Assembly: GCF_013113715.1 (NCBI RefSeq)
Contig: NZ_CP053344.1
Coordinates: 3,534,001 to 3,598,000, forward strand
Origin: Herbiconiux sp. SALV-R1
Lineage (GTDB): Bacteria > Actinomycetota > Actinomycetes > Actinomycetales > Microbacteriaceae
Direction of reading: 5' to 3'
Length of the DNA stretch: 64,000 nt
Positions 35,060 to 43,294 of the stretch are shown here, piece by piece. Position numbers and translations under genes: made by a program. The notes under the pieces are model-generated. The model had not been told where the DNA came from. It searched no databases and saw only the letters and a list, made by a program, of their open reading frames with translations. Position 1 is the first letter of the stretch, and every line of letters starts with the position of its first letter.

Positions 35060-35077
35060 TTTGCCTACGTTGGCAAA
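35060..35077. promoter_or_regulatory. LacI-type operator 2
   Basis: TTTGCC-TACGTT-GGCAAA: 6-bp arms around a near-palindromic ACGT centre, 13 bases beyond operator 1 and 25 bases before the binding-protein TTG start. The half-site TTTGC is shared with operator 1. Confidence 0.6.
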
Positions 35078-35102
35078 CGCACAGTCACAAAGGAGTGTCC
35101 CC

Positions 35103-36458
35103 TTGCACAAGCACCTGCCCCGAGCGGCGACCCGGGCCGCCGCGCTCGGCCTCGCCGCCGCCGTCGCCCTCGGGCTCACGGCCTGCGGTCCCGACATCGG
35201 CTCCGCCTCCCCCACCGACCTGCTCCAGCTTCCGGCCGAGGAGTCGCCCTCGGGCGAGATCACCATCTGGGACAGGTCGGGCGACCTGTTCGAGGTGTTC
35301 GACGACGCCATCGCCGCCTTCAACGAGAGGTACCCCGACGTGAAGGTGAACCACGAGGCAGTCGACATCGACGCGAAGCTGCAGAACACGCTCATCACGG
35401 GCACCGACGTTCCCGACGGCGTCTTCCTCGACGACGCCAAGATCGCCGGGTTCAGCGACCACCTGTGGGACCTCTCCGACGTGCTCGCCCCGCACTCGGC
35501 CGACATCGCGCCGCAGAAGCTCGACGTCAACACCGTCGACGGCGGCATCTACGGGGTGCCCTTCGACTCGAACCCGGGCCTGCTCTACTACAACGCCACG
35601 GCGCTCGAGGCGGCCGGCGTCGACGCGTCGACCATCACCACCTACGACGAGCTGCTCGACGCGGCACGCGCCTACAAGCAGGCCGTGCCGAGCGCAGCCC
35701 CCATCCACCTCGAGCAGTCGCCCTTCCTCGGTCAGCTGCAACTCGAGATGTACGCCAGTCAGCTCGGCACCAGCCTCGCCGACGCCGACGGCCAGCTGCG
35801 CCTCGACAGCCCCGAGTACGAGCAGATCCTCGGCTACCTCGACACGGTGCAGAAGGAGGGGCTCGGCACCCGCGCCGAATACCTCGGCCCCACCGACATC
35901 GCCGAGCTCGAGAACGGCAACCAGGTGTTCTACCCCTGGGCGATCTGGTTCGACTTCGCCCCGCAGCAGCTGCTCACCGAGACCCAGGGCGACTGGCGCG
36001 CGATGCCGCTCCCGGCTTGGGAAGACGGCGGCGCGCGCAGCGGAGCCATGGGAGGCTCGTCGTTCGCCATCCCGAAAGACGCCGAAAACCCCGAGCTCGC
36101 CGCCCTGTTCTACAGCTTCCTCATGTTCGACGAGGCCGGTTACAGCGCCGTCTGGGGACCGAACTCCGTCTACCCCGAGGGCCTCAACACCTCGATTCCG
36201 AGCTACCTGCCCGCCGCCGACCCGAGCACCCCGCTGTTCGAGCCGGTTCCCGCGCTCGGCGACCAAGACCTCTGGGCCGTGGCCACCGAGGCGGGTGCCG
36301 AGATCCCGGCGAGCGTTCCGACGCCGTCGTGGTGGGCGGGCGCGGTCGACTACCTCGGCACGAACATCCAGCGCATGCTCGACGGCGAACTCACGCCGAG
36401 CCAGGTGCTGGAGCAGTCGAGCGACGAGATCCAGACCAACCTCATCGACCGGCAGTAG
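35103..36458 (+). CDS. Sugar ABC transporter substrate-binding lipoprotein
   Basis: 451 residues. Starts with TTG at 35103, chosen because AAAGGAG sits 7 bases upstream. Signal peptide ends in lipobox LTAC near residue 26. SBP_bac_1 features: EITIWDRSGDLFEVFDDAIAAFNERYPDVKVN, YGVPFDSNPGLLYYN and SFAIPKDAENPELAALF. Binds an oligosaccharide or glycoside outside the membrane and hands it to the two permeases that follow. Cargo is probably a beta-galactoside or beta-glucuronide because a GH2 enzyme ends the operon. Confidence 0.9.
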   Translation: MHKHLPRAATRAAALGLAAAVALGLTACGPDIGSASPTDLLQLPAEESPSGEITIWDRSGDLFEVFDDAIAAFNERYPDVKVNHEAVDIDAKLQNTLITGTDVPDGVFLDDAKIAGFSDHLWDLSDVLAPHSADIAPQKLDVNTVDGGIYGVPFDSNPGLLYYNATALEAAGVDASTITTYDELLDAARAYKQAVPSAAPIHLEQSPFLGQLQLEMYASQLGTSLADADGQLRLDSPEYEQILGYLDTVQKEGLGTRAEYLGPTDIAELENGNQVFYPWAIWFDFAPQQLLTETQGDWRAMPLPAWEDGGARSGAMGGSSFAIPKDAENPELAALFYSFLMFDEAGYSAVWGPNSVYPEGLNTSIPSYLPAADPSTPLFEPVPALGDQDLWAVATEAGAEIPASVPTPSWWAGAVDYLGTNIQRMLDGELTPSQVLEQSSDEIQTNLIDRQ

Positions 36459-36474
36459 GGCGGCGCACCAGACC

Positions 36475-37353
36475 ATGACCGTGATGACCGCCGCGCGGGC
36501 CCGGCGCAGACTGGCTCCTTATCTGTTCGTGCTCCCGTTCGTCGCGGTGTTCCTCGCGTTCAGCGTCTACCCGCTCATCTTCACCGCCCGCCTGAGCTTC
36601 ACCAACTGGAGGGGCTCAGGCGCGGCGGAGTGGGTGGGCTGGGACAACTACACCTACCTGCTCACGAGCCCCGGCTTCTGGAACTCCCTCGCCAACTCGG
36701 GGGTGCTGTGGCTGCTCATCATCCCCGCGCAGCTCGTGATCGCCCTGGTCGCCGCGGTGCTGCTCGACAACGCGAAGCTGCGCCTGCGCGGCTTCTACCG
36801 GGTCGCGTTCATCGTGCCCTTCGTCACCCCGCTGGTCGCCGTGGCGCAGATCTGGGTCGTCGTCTTCGACACGAACTACGGCGCGGTGAACGGTCTGCTC
36901 GGGCTGGTGGGGCTGCCGGACGTCGGCTGGCTCACCACGAGCGAGTGGGCGAAGCCGACCCTGGCGCTGCTGTTCCTGTGGAAGACGACGGGGTTCATCA
37001 TCATCATCCTGCTGTCGGGCCTGCAGTCGATCGACTCGACCGTCTACGAGGCCGCCTCGCTCGACGGGTCGAGCAGGCTGCGCACACTGTGGAGCATCAC
37101 CGTACCGCTGCTGCAGCGCACCATCATGTTCGCCGTCGTGCTGCAGACGCTCGCGGTGTTCCAGATGTTCGCCGAGCCGTTCGTCGTCACCCAGGGCGGG
37201 CCGTACAACTCCACCACCACGGCCGGCTACTACCTCTACAACCACATCACGCGCGCCGACCTCGGCACGGGAGCCGCCAACTCCTTCCTGCTCGTGATCA
37301 TCGTCATGGCGCTGTCGCTGCTGTTCGTGCGACTGCTGCGAGCGAAGGACTGA
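36475..37353 (+). CDS. Sugar ABC transporter permease (MalF/UgpA type)
   Basis: 292 residues, six membrane helices. First helix APYLFVLPFVAVFLAFSVYPL is typical of the family; the EAA loop is YEAASLDGSSRLRTLWSITVPLLQ. ATG 36475 lies 16 bases after the binding-protein stop. Forms a heterodimer with the next gene product. Confidence 0.9.
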   Translation: MTVMTAARARRRLAPYLFVLPFVAVFLAFSVYPLIFTARLSFTNWRGSGAAEWVGWDNYTYLLTSPGFWNSLANSGVLWLLIIPAQLVIALVAAVLLDNAKLRLRGFYRVAFIVPFVTPLVAVAQIWVVVFDTNYGAVNGLLGLVGLPDVGWLTTSEWAKPTLALLFLWKTTGFIIIILLSGLQSIDSTVYEAASLDGSSRLRTLWSITVPLLQRTIMFAVVLQTLAVFQMFAEPFVVTQGGPYNSTTTAGYYLYNHITRADLGTGAANSFLLVIIVMALSLLFVRLLRAKD

Positions 37354-37356
37354 CGG

Positions 37357-38277
37357 ATGACCGCACTCACCACACCGCGGAGCACGAGCGGCACCCGCTC
37401 CCCCGCGCCCGTCGGCACCCGCAACCCGCCGCGGCGCTCGCGGCCCGCGATCGGCTCGCAGCTGTTCCTCGTGCTGCTCACCGTCGCGTTCCTCGCCCCG
37501 GTGGCCTGGGCGCTGCTGTCGGCGTTCAAACCCGCGAACGACATCATCCGCTCGCCCCTGCTGTTCGACCCGTCGACGTTCACCCTCGACAACTACGTGG
37601 CGATGTTCGACGACGTGCCCATCGCATCCGGGTTCCTCAACACGGCGATCGTGCTCGTGTTCAAGGGCGCCATCACGCTGTTCTTCGCCCCGCTCGCGGC
37701 CTTCGCCTTCGCGAAGTACTCGTTCATCGGCAAGAACCTCATCTTCGGTGCGGTGCTCATCAGCCTGATGCTGCCGACGATCGTGCTCATCATCCCGCTG
37801 CTGCTCGAGATGAAGGAGCTCGGCTGGGTGAACACGTACCAGGCGCTCATCCTGCCCGGGGCCGTCGACGCGTTCGCCATCTTCTGGATGCGCCAGGTCA
37901 TCAGCGCCGTGCCCGACGAACTGCTCGACGCGGCACGGGTCGACGGGTGCAGCGAGTTCGGCATCTTCTGGCGCATCGTGCTGCCGGTCATCAGGCCGGG
38001 GCTCGCGGGGCTCGCGGTGCTCACCATCATGAACATCTACAACGACTTCGTCTGGCCGGTGGTGATCGCCTCGTCGGAGCGCATGGCGACGCTGCAGGTC
38101 GTCTTGTCGACCCTCTCCCAGAACATCACCGGCAACCGCATCGGTGCCGACTACGCGACCGTGACCGGCGAGCTGCTCGCCGCCAGCTCGGTCGCCCTCA
38201 TTCCGCTGCTCGTGCTCTTCATCGCACTGCAGCGCCATTTCATCAACGGAATCCTCGCTGGAAGCGTGAAGGGCTAG
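37357..38277 (+). CDS. Sugar ABC transporter permease (MalG/UgpE type)
   Basis: 306 residues, six membrane helices, with a basic N-terminal tail of about 30 residues. EAA loop LLDAARVDGCSEFGIFWRIVLPVIRPG. Starts three bases after the upstream stop. There is no ATPase gene in the operon, so a shared MsiK/UgpC-type ATPase encoded elsewhere is expected, as is common for actinobacterial sugar importers. Confidence 0.9.
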   Translation: MTALTTPRSTSGTRSPAPVGTRNPPRRSRPAIGSQLFLVLLTVAFLAPVAWALLSAFKPANDIIRSPLLFDPSTFTLDNYVAMFDDVPIASGFLNTAIVLVFKGAITLFFAPLAAFAFAKYSFIGKNLIFGAVLISLMLPTIVLIIPLLLEMKELGWVNTYQALILPGAVDAFAIFWMRQVISAVPDELLDAARVDGCSEFGIFWRIVLPVIRPGLAGLAVLTIMNIYNDFVWPVVIASSERMATLQVVLSTLSQNITGNRIGADYATVTGELLAASSVALIPLLVLFIALQRHFINGILAGSVKG

Positions 38278-38284
38278 ACCACCA

Positions 38285-40495
38285 ATGACCATCGCGACAG
38301 AACTCGCAACCTCCACCTCCTCGGCCGCGGCCGCGGCCGCGTCGGCCGTGCCGGCGTTCGTGCCGAAGGGTGAATACCCCCGCCCCGACCTCGACCGCTC
38401 GGAGCGCTGGCTCAGCCTCAACGGCGAGTGGGACTTCTCGAGCATCGACGGCGACTCCCGCATCACCGTGCCCTTCGCCTGGGAGACCCCGGCCTCGGGA
38501 ATCGAGCGCACCTGGCTCGAGGCTGCGACCTACCGGCGCACCCTCGCGGTGCCCGCCTCCTGGGCCGACGCCCGGGTCGTGCTGTGCTTCGGGGCCGTGC
38601 ACCACCGCGCCACCGTCTCGATCGACGGCGTCGTCGTGGGCACCCACGTGGGCGGCTACACCTCGTTCGAGTTCGACGTGACCTCGCACGTGCGGGCCGG
38701 GCGGGATGCTGTGCTCGAGGTGGCCGTGGAGTCACCAGCCGACAAGCGGTCGATCGTGCACGGCAAGCAGCGATCGATCCCCCGCGACGACTACGACGGG
38801 GTGTCGTTCACCCCCACCTCGGGCATCTGGCAGAGCGTGTGGGTCGAGGCCCGCGGGCGCACGTATGCGCGCTCGGTGACGCTGCGGGGCGACAGTCTCA
38901 CGCGGATCGACGTTGCCGTGGAGCTGGCGGGCGACGCCCCCGCGGGGGCCGCGGTGCGCATCCGGGTGCTCGACGGGGGCGCGGGCGCTGCGGGCGTGGC
39001 GGCGACGGATGCGCGTGCTGAGTCGGCGACGGAGGCTGCGGCCGGTCTGCATCCCACGGGCGCCGAGCTCCGCCTCACCGCCGACGCGGCCGGCCGCGCG
39101 AGCGGGCGCCTCGAGATCGCCGAGCCGCGCCTATGGTCGCCCGCCGACCCGCACCTCTATCGCGTCGAGGTGACCGTGGGCGAGGGTGCGGGGGCCGATC
39201 GCGTCGTCGCCACCACCGGACTCCGCTCCCTCGAGTGGAGCGACGGCGTGCTGCGCCTGAACGGCGACCGCCTGTACCTGCGCGGTGTGCTCGACCAGGG
39301 TTATTGGCCCGAGACGGGCCTCACCGCGCCGAGCGACGAGGCGCTGCTCGCCGACCTCGACCTCGCCCGCGAGCTCGGCTACACGATGGTGCGCAAGCAC
39401 CTCAAGCTCGAGGAGCCGCGGTGGCTCCACCGCGCCGACGAGCTCGGCATGCTCGTGTGGGCCGAGCCCGCAGCGCCGAGCCGCTTCAGCCCGGAGGCAG
39501 CTGCCCTGTTCGAGGACCAACTGGAGCCGATGGTGCGACGCGACGGCAATCATCCGTCGATCGTGGTGTGGGGGTTGTACAACGAGGAGTGGGGGCTCGA
39601 CTGGGACATCCCGGGCAGCCGCCGCCGCGCCGAGGCCGCCGCGCACGCCTACGACACGATGGCGGCCCTCGACCACACCCGGCCGCTGGTCGAGAACTCG
39701 GGCTGGGCGCACGTGAAGAGCGATCTCGTCGACTGGCACTACTACGAGCCCGACCCGGCGACCTGGGCCGAGAACGTGCGCGACCTCGCCAGCGGGGCGC
39801 GCGAGGTCTTCCCAGTGAAGCTCGGTCCCGACTTCGTGGTCGACAAGAGCCTCTACGGGTCGGGAGAGTTCCCACGCACGGGCGTGCCGCTGCTCAACAG
39901 CGAGTACGGCGAGGGCTACACCAGCCTCGAACGCGCCTGGCACCTGCGCTGGCAGACCCAGGAGCTGCGCCGCCACGACCGCTACTCGGGCTACGTCTAC
40001 ACCGAGCTCGCCGATGTCGAGCACGAGAACGCCGGCCTCCTCGACGCCGACCGCCGCCGCAAGGACTCGGGCGGCCTCCGCCCCGCCGACGTGAACGCCG
40101 ACACCCTCCTCGTCATCGACCTCGTGCCCCGCGCCGCCGGTGCCGACATCGAGGTGCCGCTCGAAGCGTTCGAGCTGACGGTGCGCGTCTCGCACCACGG
40201 CACGGATGCGGTGGCCGGGCGGGTGGAAGCCGCGTGGATCGCGGCGGGGTCACCGCTGCCCGCCTCGCTCGGGCGTGGCGCCTTCTCCGCTGCGGTTCCC
40301 GCGGTGACGCCCTTCGTGCTGGGCGCTCCGGTGACGCTGACGATCGAGCCGCCGGCCGCATCCGCTCGTCTCGCGCTGTACCTCGTCGACGAGGCGGGTG
40401 CGGTGCGCGCGCGCAGCTACCTCGACGCCGCCCCCGTCGAGGAGCCCAACCGCCGGGGGGCGCGGCCCGCGCCCGCCCCCGCGCCTGCTCCCTGA
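38285..40495 (+). CDS. GH2-family beta-galactosidase/beta-glucuronidase-like enzyme
   Basis: 736 residues, no signal peptide, so it acts on imported substrate. Order: sugar-binding jelly roll (about 45-180, FCFGAVHHRATVSIDG), immunoglobulin-like beta sandwich (about 190-320), TIM barrel from about 325. Catalytic acid E434 in YNEEWG, nucleophile E540 in LNSEYGEG. A low-complexity Ala/Ser tract lies at residues 8-22 and an Ala/Pro tail ends the protein. Last gene of the LacI-controlled operon. Exact glycoside is open: GH2 also covers mannosidases and glucosaminidases. Confidence 0.87.
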   Translation: MTIATELATSTSSAAAAAASAVPAFVPKGEYPRPDLDRSERWLSLNGEWDFSSIDGDSRITVPFAWETPASGIERTWLEAATYRRTLAVPASWADARVVLCFGAVHHRATVSIDGVVVGTHVGGYTSFEFDVTSHVRAGRDAVLEVAVESPADKRSIVHGKQRSIPRDDYDGVSFTPTSGIWQSVWVEARGRTYARSVTLRGDSLTRIDVAVELAGDAPAGAAVRIRVLDGGAGAAGVAATDARAESATEAAAGLHPTGAELRLTADAAGRASGRLEIAEPRLWSPADPHLYRVEVTVGEGAGADRVVATTGLRSLEWSDGVLRLNGDRLYLRGVLDQGYWPETGLTAPSDEALLADLDLARELGYTMVRKHLKLEEPRWLHRADELGMLVWAEPAAPSRFSPEAAALFEDQLEPMVRRDGNHPSIVVWGLYNEEWGLDWDIPGSRRRAEAAAHAYDTMAALDHTRPLVENSGWAHVKSDLVDWHYYEPDPATWAENVRDLASGAREVFPVKLGPDFVVDKSLYGSGEFPRTGVPLLNSEYGEGYTSLERAWHLRWQTQELRRHDRYSGYVYTELADVEHENAGLLDADRRRKDSGGLRPADVNADTLLVIDLVPRAAGADIEVPLEAFELTVRVSHHGTDAVAGRVEAAWIAAGSPLPASLGRGAFSAAVPAVTPFVLGAPVTLTIEPPAASARLALYLVDEAGAVRARSYLDAAPVEEPNRRGARPAPAPAPAP

Positions 40496-40574
40496 GGGGC
40501 GGGCCCCAGCCGTGGCGCGCGTCCCCTGCCAACGTGGCGCGCGCCACACCCTCCCTTCGACCGCTGCGGGAGCG

Positions 40575-40590
40575 GTATAACGCGTTATAC
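40575..40590. promoter_or_regulatory. Perfect 16-bp palindrome upstream of toxin-antitoxin genes
   Basis: GTATAACGCGTTATAC, ending 7 bases before the antitoxin ATG. It contains two TATAAC/GTTATA half-sites overlapping the probable -10 region. Ideal position for autorepression by the ribbon-helix-helix antitoxin. Confidence 0.7.
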
Positions 40591-40597
40591 TCTCTCC

Positions 40598-40843
40598 ATG
40601 AAGACCGCCATCTCCCTCCCCGACGATGACTTCGAGCGCTTCGACCGGGTCGCCTCGCGGCACGGGATGAACCGTTCGGAGTTCTTCCGCGCGGCCGCCA
40701 GCCGCTACGCCGACGAGCTCGACGGCGACAAGGAGCTCACCCGCCTCGCCGACGCGGTCATCGCCCGGGCCGGTCAACCCTCGGCCGACGGCGAGTTCGT
40801 GCGCGAGGCGGAACGACGGATGCTGGAGCACACCGAGTGGTGA
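40598..40843 (+). CDS. Antitoxin, ribbon-helix-helix (CopG/MazE-like)
   Basis: 81 residues. N-terminal RHH: MKTAISLPDDDFERFDRVASRHGMNRSEFFRAAASRYADEL, followed by an acidic tail that would wrap the toxin. Its stop overlaps the toxin start by 4-7 bases. Expected to neutralise the toxin and, through the palindrome at 40575-40590, repress its own operon. Confidence 0.85.
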   Translation: MKTAISLPDDDFERFDRVASRHGMNRSEFFRAAASRYADELDGDKELTRLADAVIARAGQPSADGEFVREAERRMLEHTEW

Positions 40844-41184
40844 TCGCCCGCGCCGACATCGTCTGGGTCGACTTCGGCTCGCCCCGCGGGTCGGAGCCGG
40901 CGAAGGTGCGCCCCTCGATCGTGCTCCAGGAGGACTGGCTGCTTGCCACGACCATCAACACGGTCGTCGTGGTACCCCTGACGTCGAACACCGCGCTGGA
41001 GGCGTTTCCCGGAAACGTCTTGCTCCCGGCCGACGCCTCCGGACTCGAGAAAGACTCCGTGGCCGTCGTGTCCCAGCTCGGGCCCGTGAGCCGCGAGTTC
41101 ATCGACCCCTATCCCGCAGGGCGCGTGCCACTCCACCTCATGAACCGCGTCATGGAGGGCATCAGGCTCACGATCGGGCTGTGA
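40840..41184 (+). CDS. MazF/PemK-family endoribonuclease toxin
   Basis: About 114 residues. PemK fold: ADIVWVDFGSPRGSEPAKVRPSIVLQ at the start (catalytic Arg in RP), VVVVPLTSN, and DSVAVVSQLGPVS. MazF toxins cut mRNA at short motifs and arrest growth. Start is GTG 40840 (GTGA overlap with the antitoxin) or GTG 40837. Length is normal, so it should be active. Confidence 0.87.
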   Translation: MIARADIVWVDFGSPRGSEPAKVRPSIVLQEDWLLATTINTVVVVPLTSNTALEAFPGNVLLPADASGLEKDSVAVVSQLGPVSREFIDPYPAGRVPLHLMNRVMEGIRLTIGL

Positions 41185-41212
41185 CGCGTGCGGGTGCGGC
41201 TACGCTCGAGCC

Positions 41213-41659
41213 ATGTTCGACGGGGAGCCACCGCTGCGGGCGGGTCAGATCTGGATGACGGGCGCCTACCACGTCTCGCGCGAGGAGATGGTGGGGTTCG
41301 CGCGGCAGTGGGACCCGCTGCCGATCCATCTCGAGGCGCCCCCCGGTGAGTCGCCGTTCGCCGACGTCATCGCGAGCGGGCTGCTGTCGCTCGCCGTCTT
41401 TCAGCGGCTGGTGGCGGTCGAGGTGTACGGGAGCCTGCCCATCGTCGCGGCCCGCGGTCTGCGTTCGGTGCGGTTCCTCCAGCCGGTCTATCCTGACGAC
41501 GAGCTCACGGCGCGGGTCGAGGTCGTCGGCGTCGCACCGCCGTCGCGCGGTCGACGCGAGGTCGAGGTCGCGGGCACCCTGCTGCGCGGGGGGTCGGCCG
41601 TGATGACGGTCGCTGTCGATCTGGTGATGGCGCATACAATGCCAGAGTCTGATATCTGA
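41213..41659 (+). CDS. MaoC-like hotdog-fold dehydratase (1)
   Basis: 148 residues. Hotdog fold with the hydratase-2-like region REEMVGFARQWDPLPIHLE followed by FADVIASGLLSLAVFQRL; the Asp and His of the catalytic motif (D..PIH) are present. Such proteins hydrate or dehydrate enoyl-CoA thioesters. The gene stands just upstream of an FCD-GntR regulator and the CoA-ligase cluster, which holds two more MaoC-like genes. Confidence 0.8.
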   Translation: MFDGEPPLRAGQIWMTGAYHVSREEMVGFARQWDPLPIHLEAPPGESPFADVIASGLLSLAVFQRLVAVEVYGSLPIVAARGLRSVRFLQPVYPDDELTARVEVVGVAPPSRGRREVEVAGTLLRGGSAVMTVAVDLVMAHTMPESDI

Positions 41660-41678
41660 TCCGACACGGGAGGCAGCC

Positions 41679-42344
41679 ATGGAGTCACGACGAGGCGGCG
41701 GCGTGAAGCCCGCCGGTGTGGCGAGCCTCGTGGCACAGGACATCCGGGAGCGCATCTTCGACGGCCGCCTGCGGGCAGACGAACGGGTTCCGCAGGACGC
41801 GATCGCCGAGCAGCTGGGCGTGAGCAGGCTGCCGGTTCGCGAGGCGCTCATCGCGCTCGAGGCAGATGGTCTGGTGCGCACGGAGCAGCATCGTGGCACC
41901 TTCGTGAACGAGATCACCGAACAGGATCTGCGCGACCACTACACCATCTGCGGCCTCATCCACGGACTCGCCGCCAGCCGTGCGGCGACCCGCATGGACG
42001 ACGACGATATCGCGCAGCTCCGACGCATGAACGACGCCATGCTGGAGACCGACGACGAGACCGAGCGCTACGACCTGCATTGGCGGTTCCACCAGCTCAT
42101 CAATCGGGTCGGCGGCTCCAACCGGCTGAGGTCGGTGCTCAACCAGCTCTCGCACAACCTCCCCAGAAGCCTGTTCACCTCCATCTCGCCGCGTGACGTC
42201 GAGGCGCGGGATGCGCACTCTACGATCATCGAGGCCATCAACGAGGGAGACGGCGTGCTGGCGGCGTCGCTGTGCCGTCGCCACCTCGAGGCAGAAGCGG
42301 AGATCCTCATCGAGGGACTGTCGGCGAAGGGACTGTTCGCGTGA
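41679..42344 (+). CDS. GntR-family regulator, FCD domain (copy 3)
   Basis: 221 residues. GntR winged helix (LRADERVPQDAIAEQLGVSRLPVREALIALEADGLV) then an FCD domain with histidines in HWRFHQLIN and a late H that could bind metal. Only 19 bases separate it from the MaoC gene. It probably controls the operon beginning at 42395 through the palindrome at 42372-42393. Confidence 0.87.
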   Translation: MESRRGGGVKPAGVASLVAQDIRERIFDGRLRADERVPQDAIAEQLGVSRLPVREALIALEADGLVRTEQHRGTFVNEITEQDLRDHYTICGLIHGLAASRAATRMDDDDIAQLRRMNDAMLETDDETERYDLHWRFHQLINRVGGSNRLRSVLNQLSHNLPRSLFTSISPRDVEARDAHSTIIEAINEGDGVLAASLCRRHLEAEAEILIEGLSAKGLFA

Positions 42345-42371
42345 TGAGAGTGCGGGCCTTGCGCCGGGACT

Positions 42372-42393
42372 CGTATATATGATCAAATATACG
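42372..42393. promoter_or_regulatory. 22-bp operator-like palindrome at the start of an operon
   Basis: CGTATAT and ATATACG arms (7 bp, perfect) surround ATGATCAA, itself containing TGATCA; over 22 bases only one pair mismatches. It ends one base before the SMP-30 ATG and includes TATGAT (42378-42383), which may be the -10 box. No ribosome binding site fits, so the transcript may be leaderless. Confidence 0.65.
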
Positions 42394-42394
42394 C

Positions 42395-43294
42395 ATGAGC
42401 AAAGACGCTTCCTTTCTCGGCGCGGTGAGGACGATCGCAGCCGACATCGGCTTCACGGAGGGCCCGGTCTGGACGGGGCGATCGGTGATCGTCACCAGCA
42501 TCACCCGGGGTGAACTCCGGGAGGTCTCGCTCGGCGGCGGTCCGTCGCGAGTGGTGGCGAAGCCCGGCGGAGGCCCCAACGGTCTCGCCTACGAGTCCCG
42601 CACCGGCACGACCTGGGTCGCGCAGAACGGGCGGGTGCACATGCCCCACCGGTCAGGGGTCGCCGATCGCCGCCCCGGCATCCAGAGCATCGTCGACGGC
42701 GAGGTGCAGCAGCCGCTCACCGTGACGACCGGCGCACCCAATGACTGCGTCATCGGGCCCGACGGCCGACTCTGGTTCACCGAGCCGGACGGCGACCCGC
42801 ACGGCCCCGGGCAGCGGGTCGGACGGGTGTGGGCGTGGGATCCCTCGACGGGCTCGCGAGAACTCCAGCTGGAGACCGACGGGTACCCCAACGGTCTCGC
42901 GTTCGGCGCCGACCCCGACCGCCTGTTCATCGCCGAGACCCGGTACGGGCGGGTGCGGGAGTTCTCCGTCGACGGCGGCCTCCGGGAGGTCTCCCGCGTC
43001 ACCCTCGAGCGGGGCTTCCCCGACGGACTCGCGGTCGCCGCCGACGGTACCCTCTTCGTCGCCGGCACCAGCTCGGGCACGGTCGAGATCTTCGGGCCCG
43101 ACGGCGTGCTGCGTGCATCCCTCGACCTCGGAGCCGACTCCATGCCGACCAACGTCTGCTTCGCCGGAGACCGGCTCGATCAGCTCGTCGTGACGGTGGC
43201 TCGGGGTGGCCGGGTGCTCGCCCTCGACTGCGAACTCCCCGGCCTCGAACTCCCCGCCGCCCTGCGCTCGCTCGACTCGGAGGTCTCGGCATGA
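42395..43294 (+). CDS. SMP-30/gluconolactonase-family protein
   Basis: 299 residues. Six-bladed propeller typical of lactonases: IGFTEGPVWTGRSVIVTSI (metal Glu in EGP), GGGPNGLAYES, TTGAPNDCVIGPDGRLWFTEPDG (metal Asn and Asp), DGYPNGLAFGADPDRLFIAET and GFPDGLAVAADGTLFVAGT. Opens a lactone ring with a divalent metal. First gene of the catabolic operon; it suggests that the imported or formed substrate is a lactone. Overlaps the CoA ligase by 4 bp. Confidence 0.85.
   Translation: MSKDASFLGAVRTIAADIGFTEGPVWTGRSVIVTSITRGELREVSLGGGPSRVVAKPGGGPNGLAYESRTGTTWVAQNGRVHMPHRSGVADRRPGIQSIVDGEVQQPLTVTTGAPNDCVIGPDGRLWFTEPDGDPHGPGQRVGRVWAWDPSTGSRELQLETDGYPNGLAFGADPDRLFIAETRYGRVREFSVDGGLREVSRVTLERGFPDGLAVAADGTLFVAGTSSGTVEIFGPDGVLRASLDLGADSMPTNVCFAGDRLDQLVVTVARGGRVLALDCELPGLELPAALRSLDSEVSA

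Noticed and set aside
36616-38511. Antisense 631-codon frame over the sugar permeases and GH2 start
   Set aside because: Composition is Arg/Glu/His-rich and the sense strand encodes textbook ABC permeases; no start signal or family pattern.
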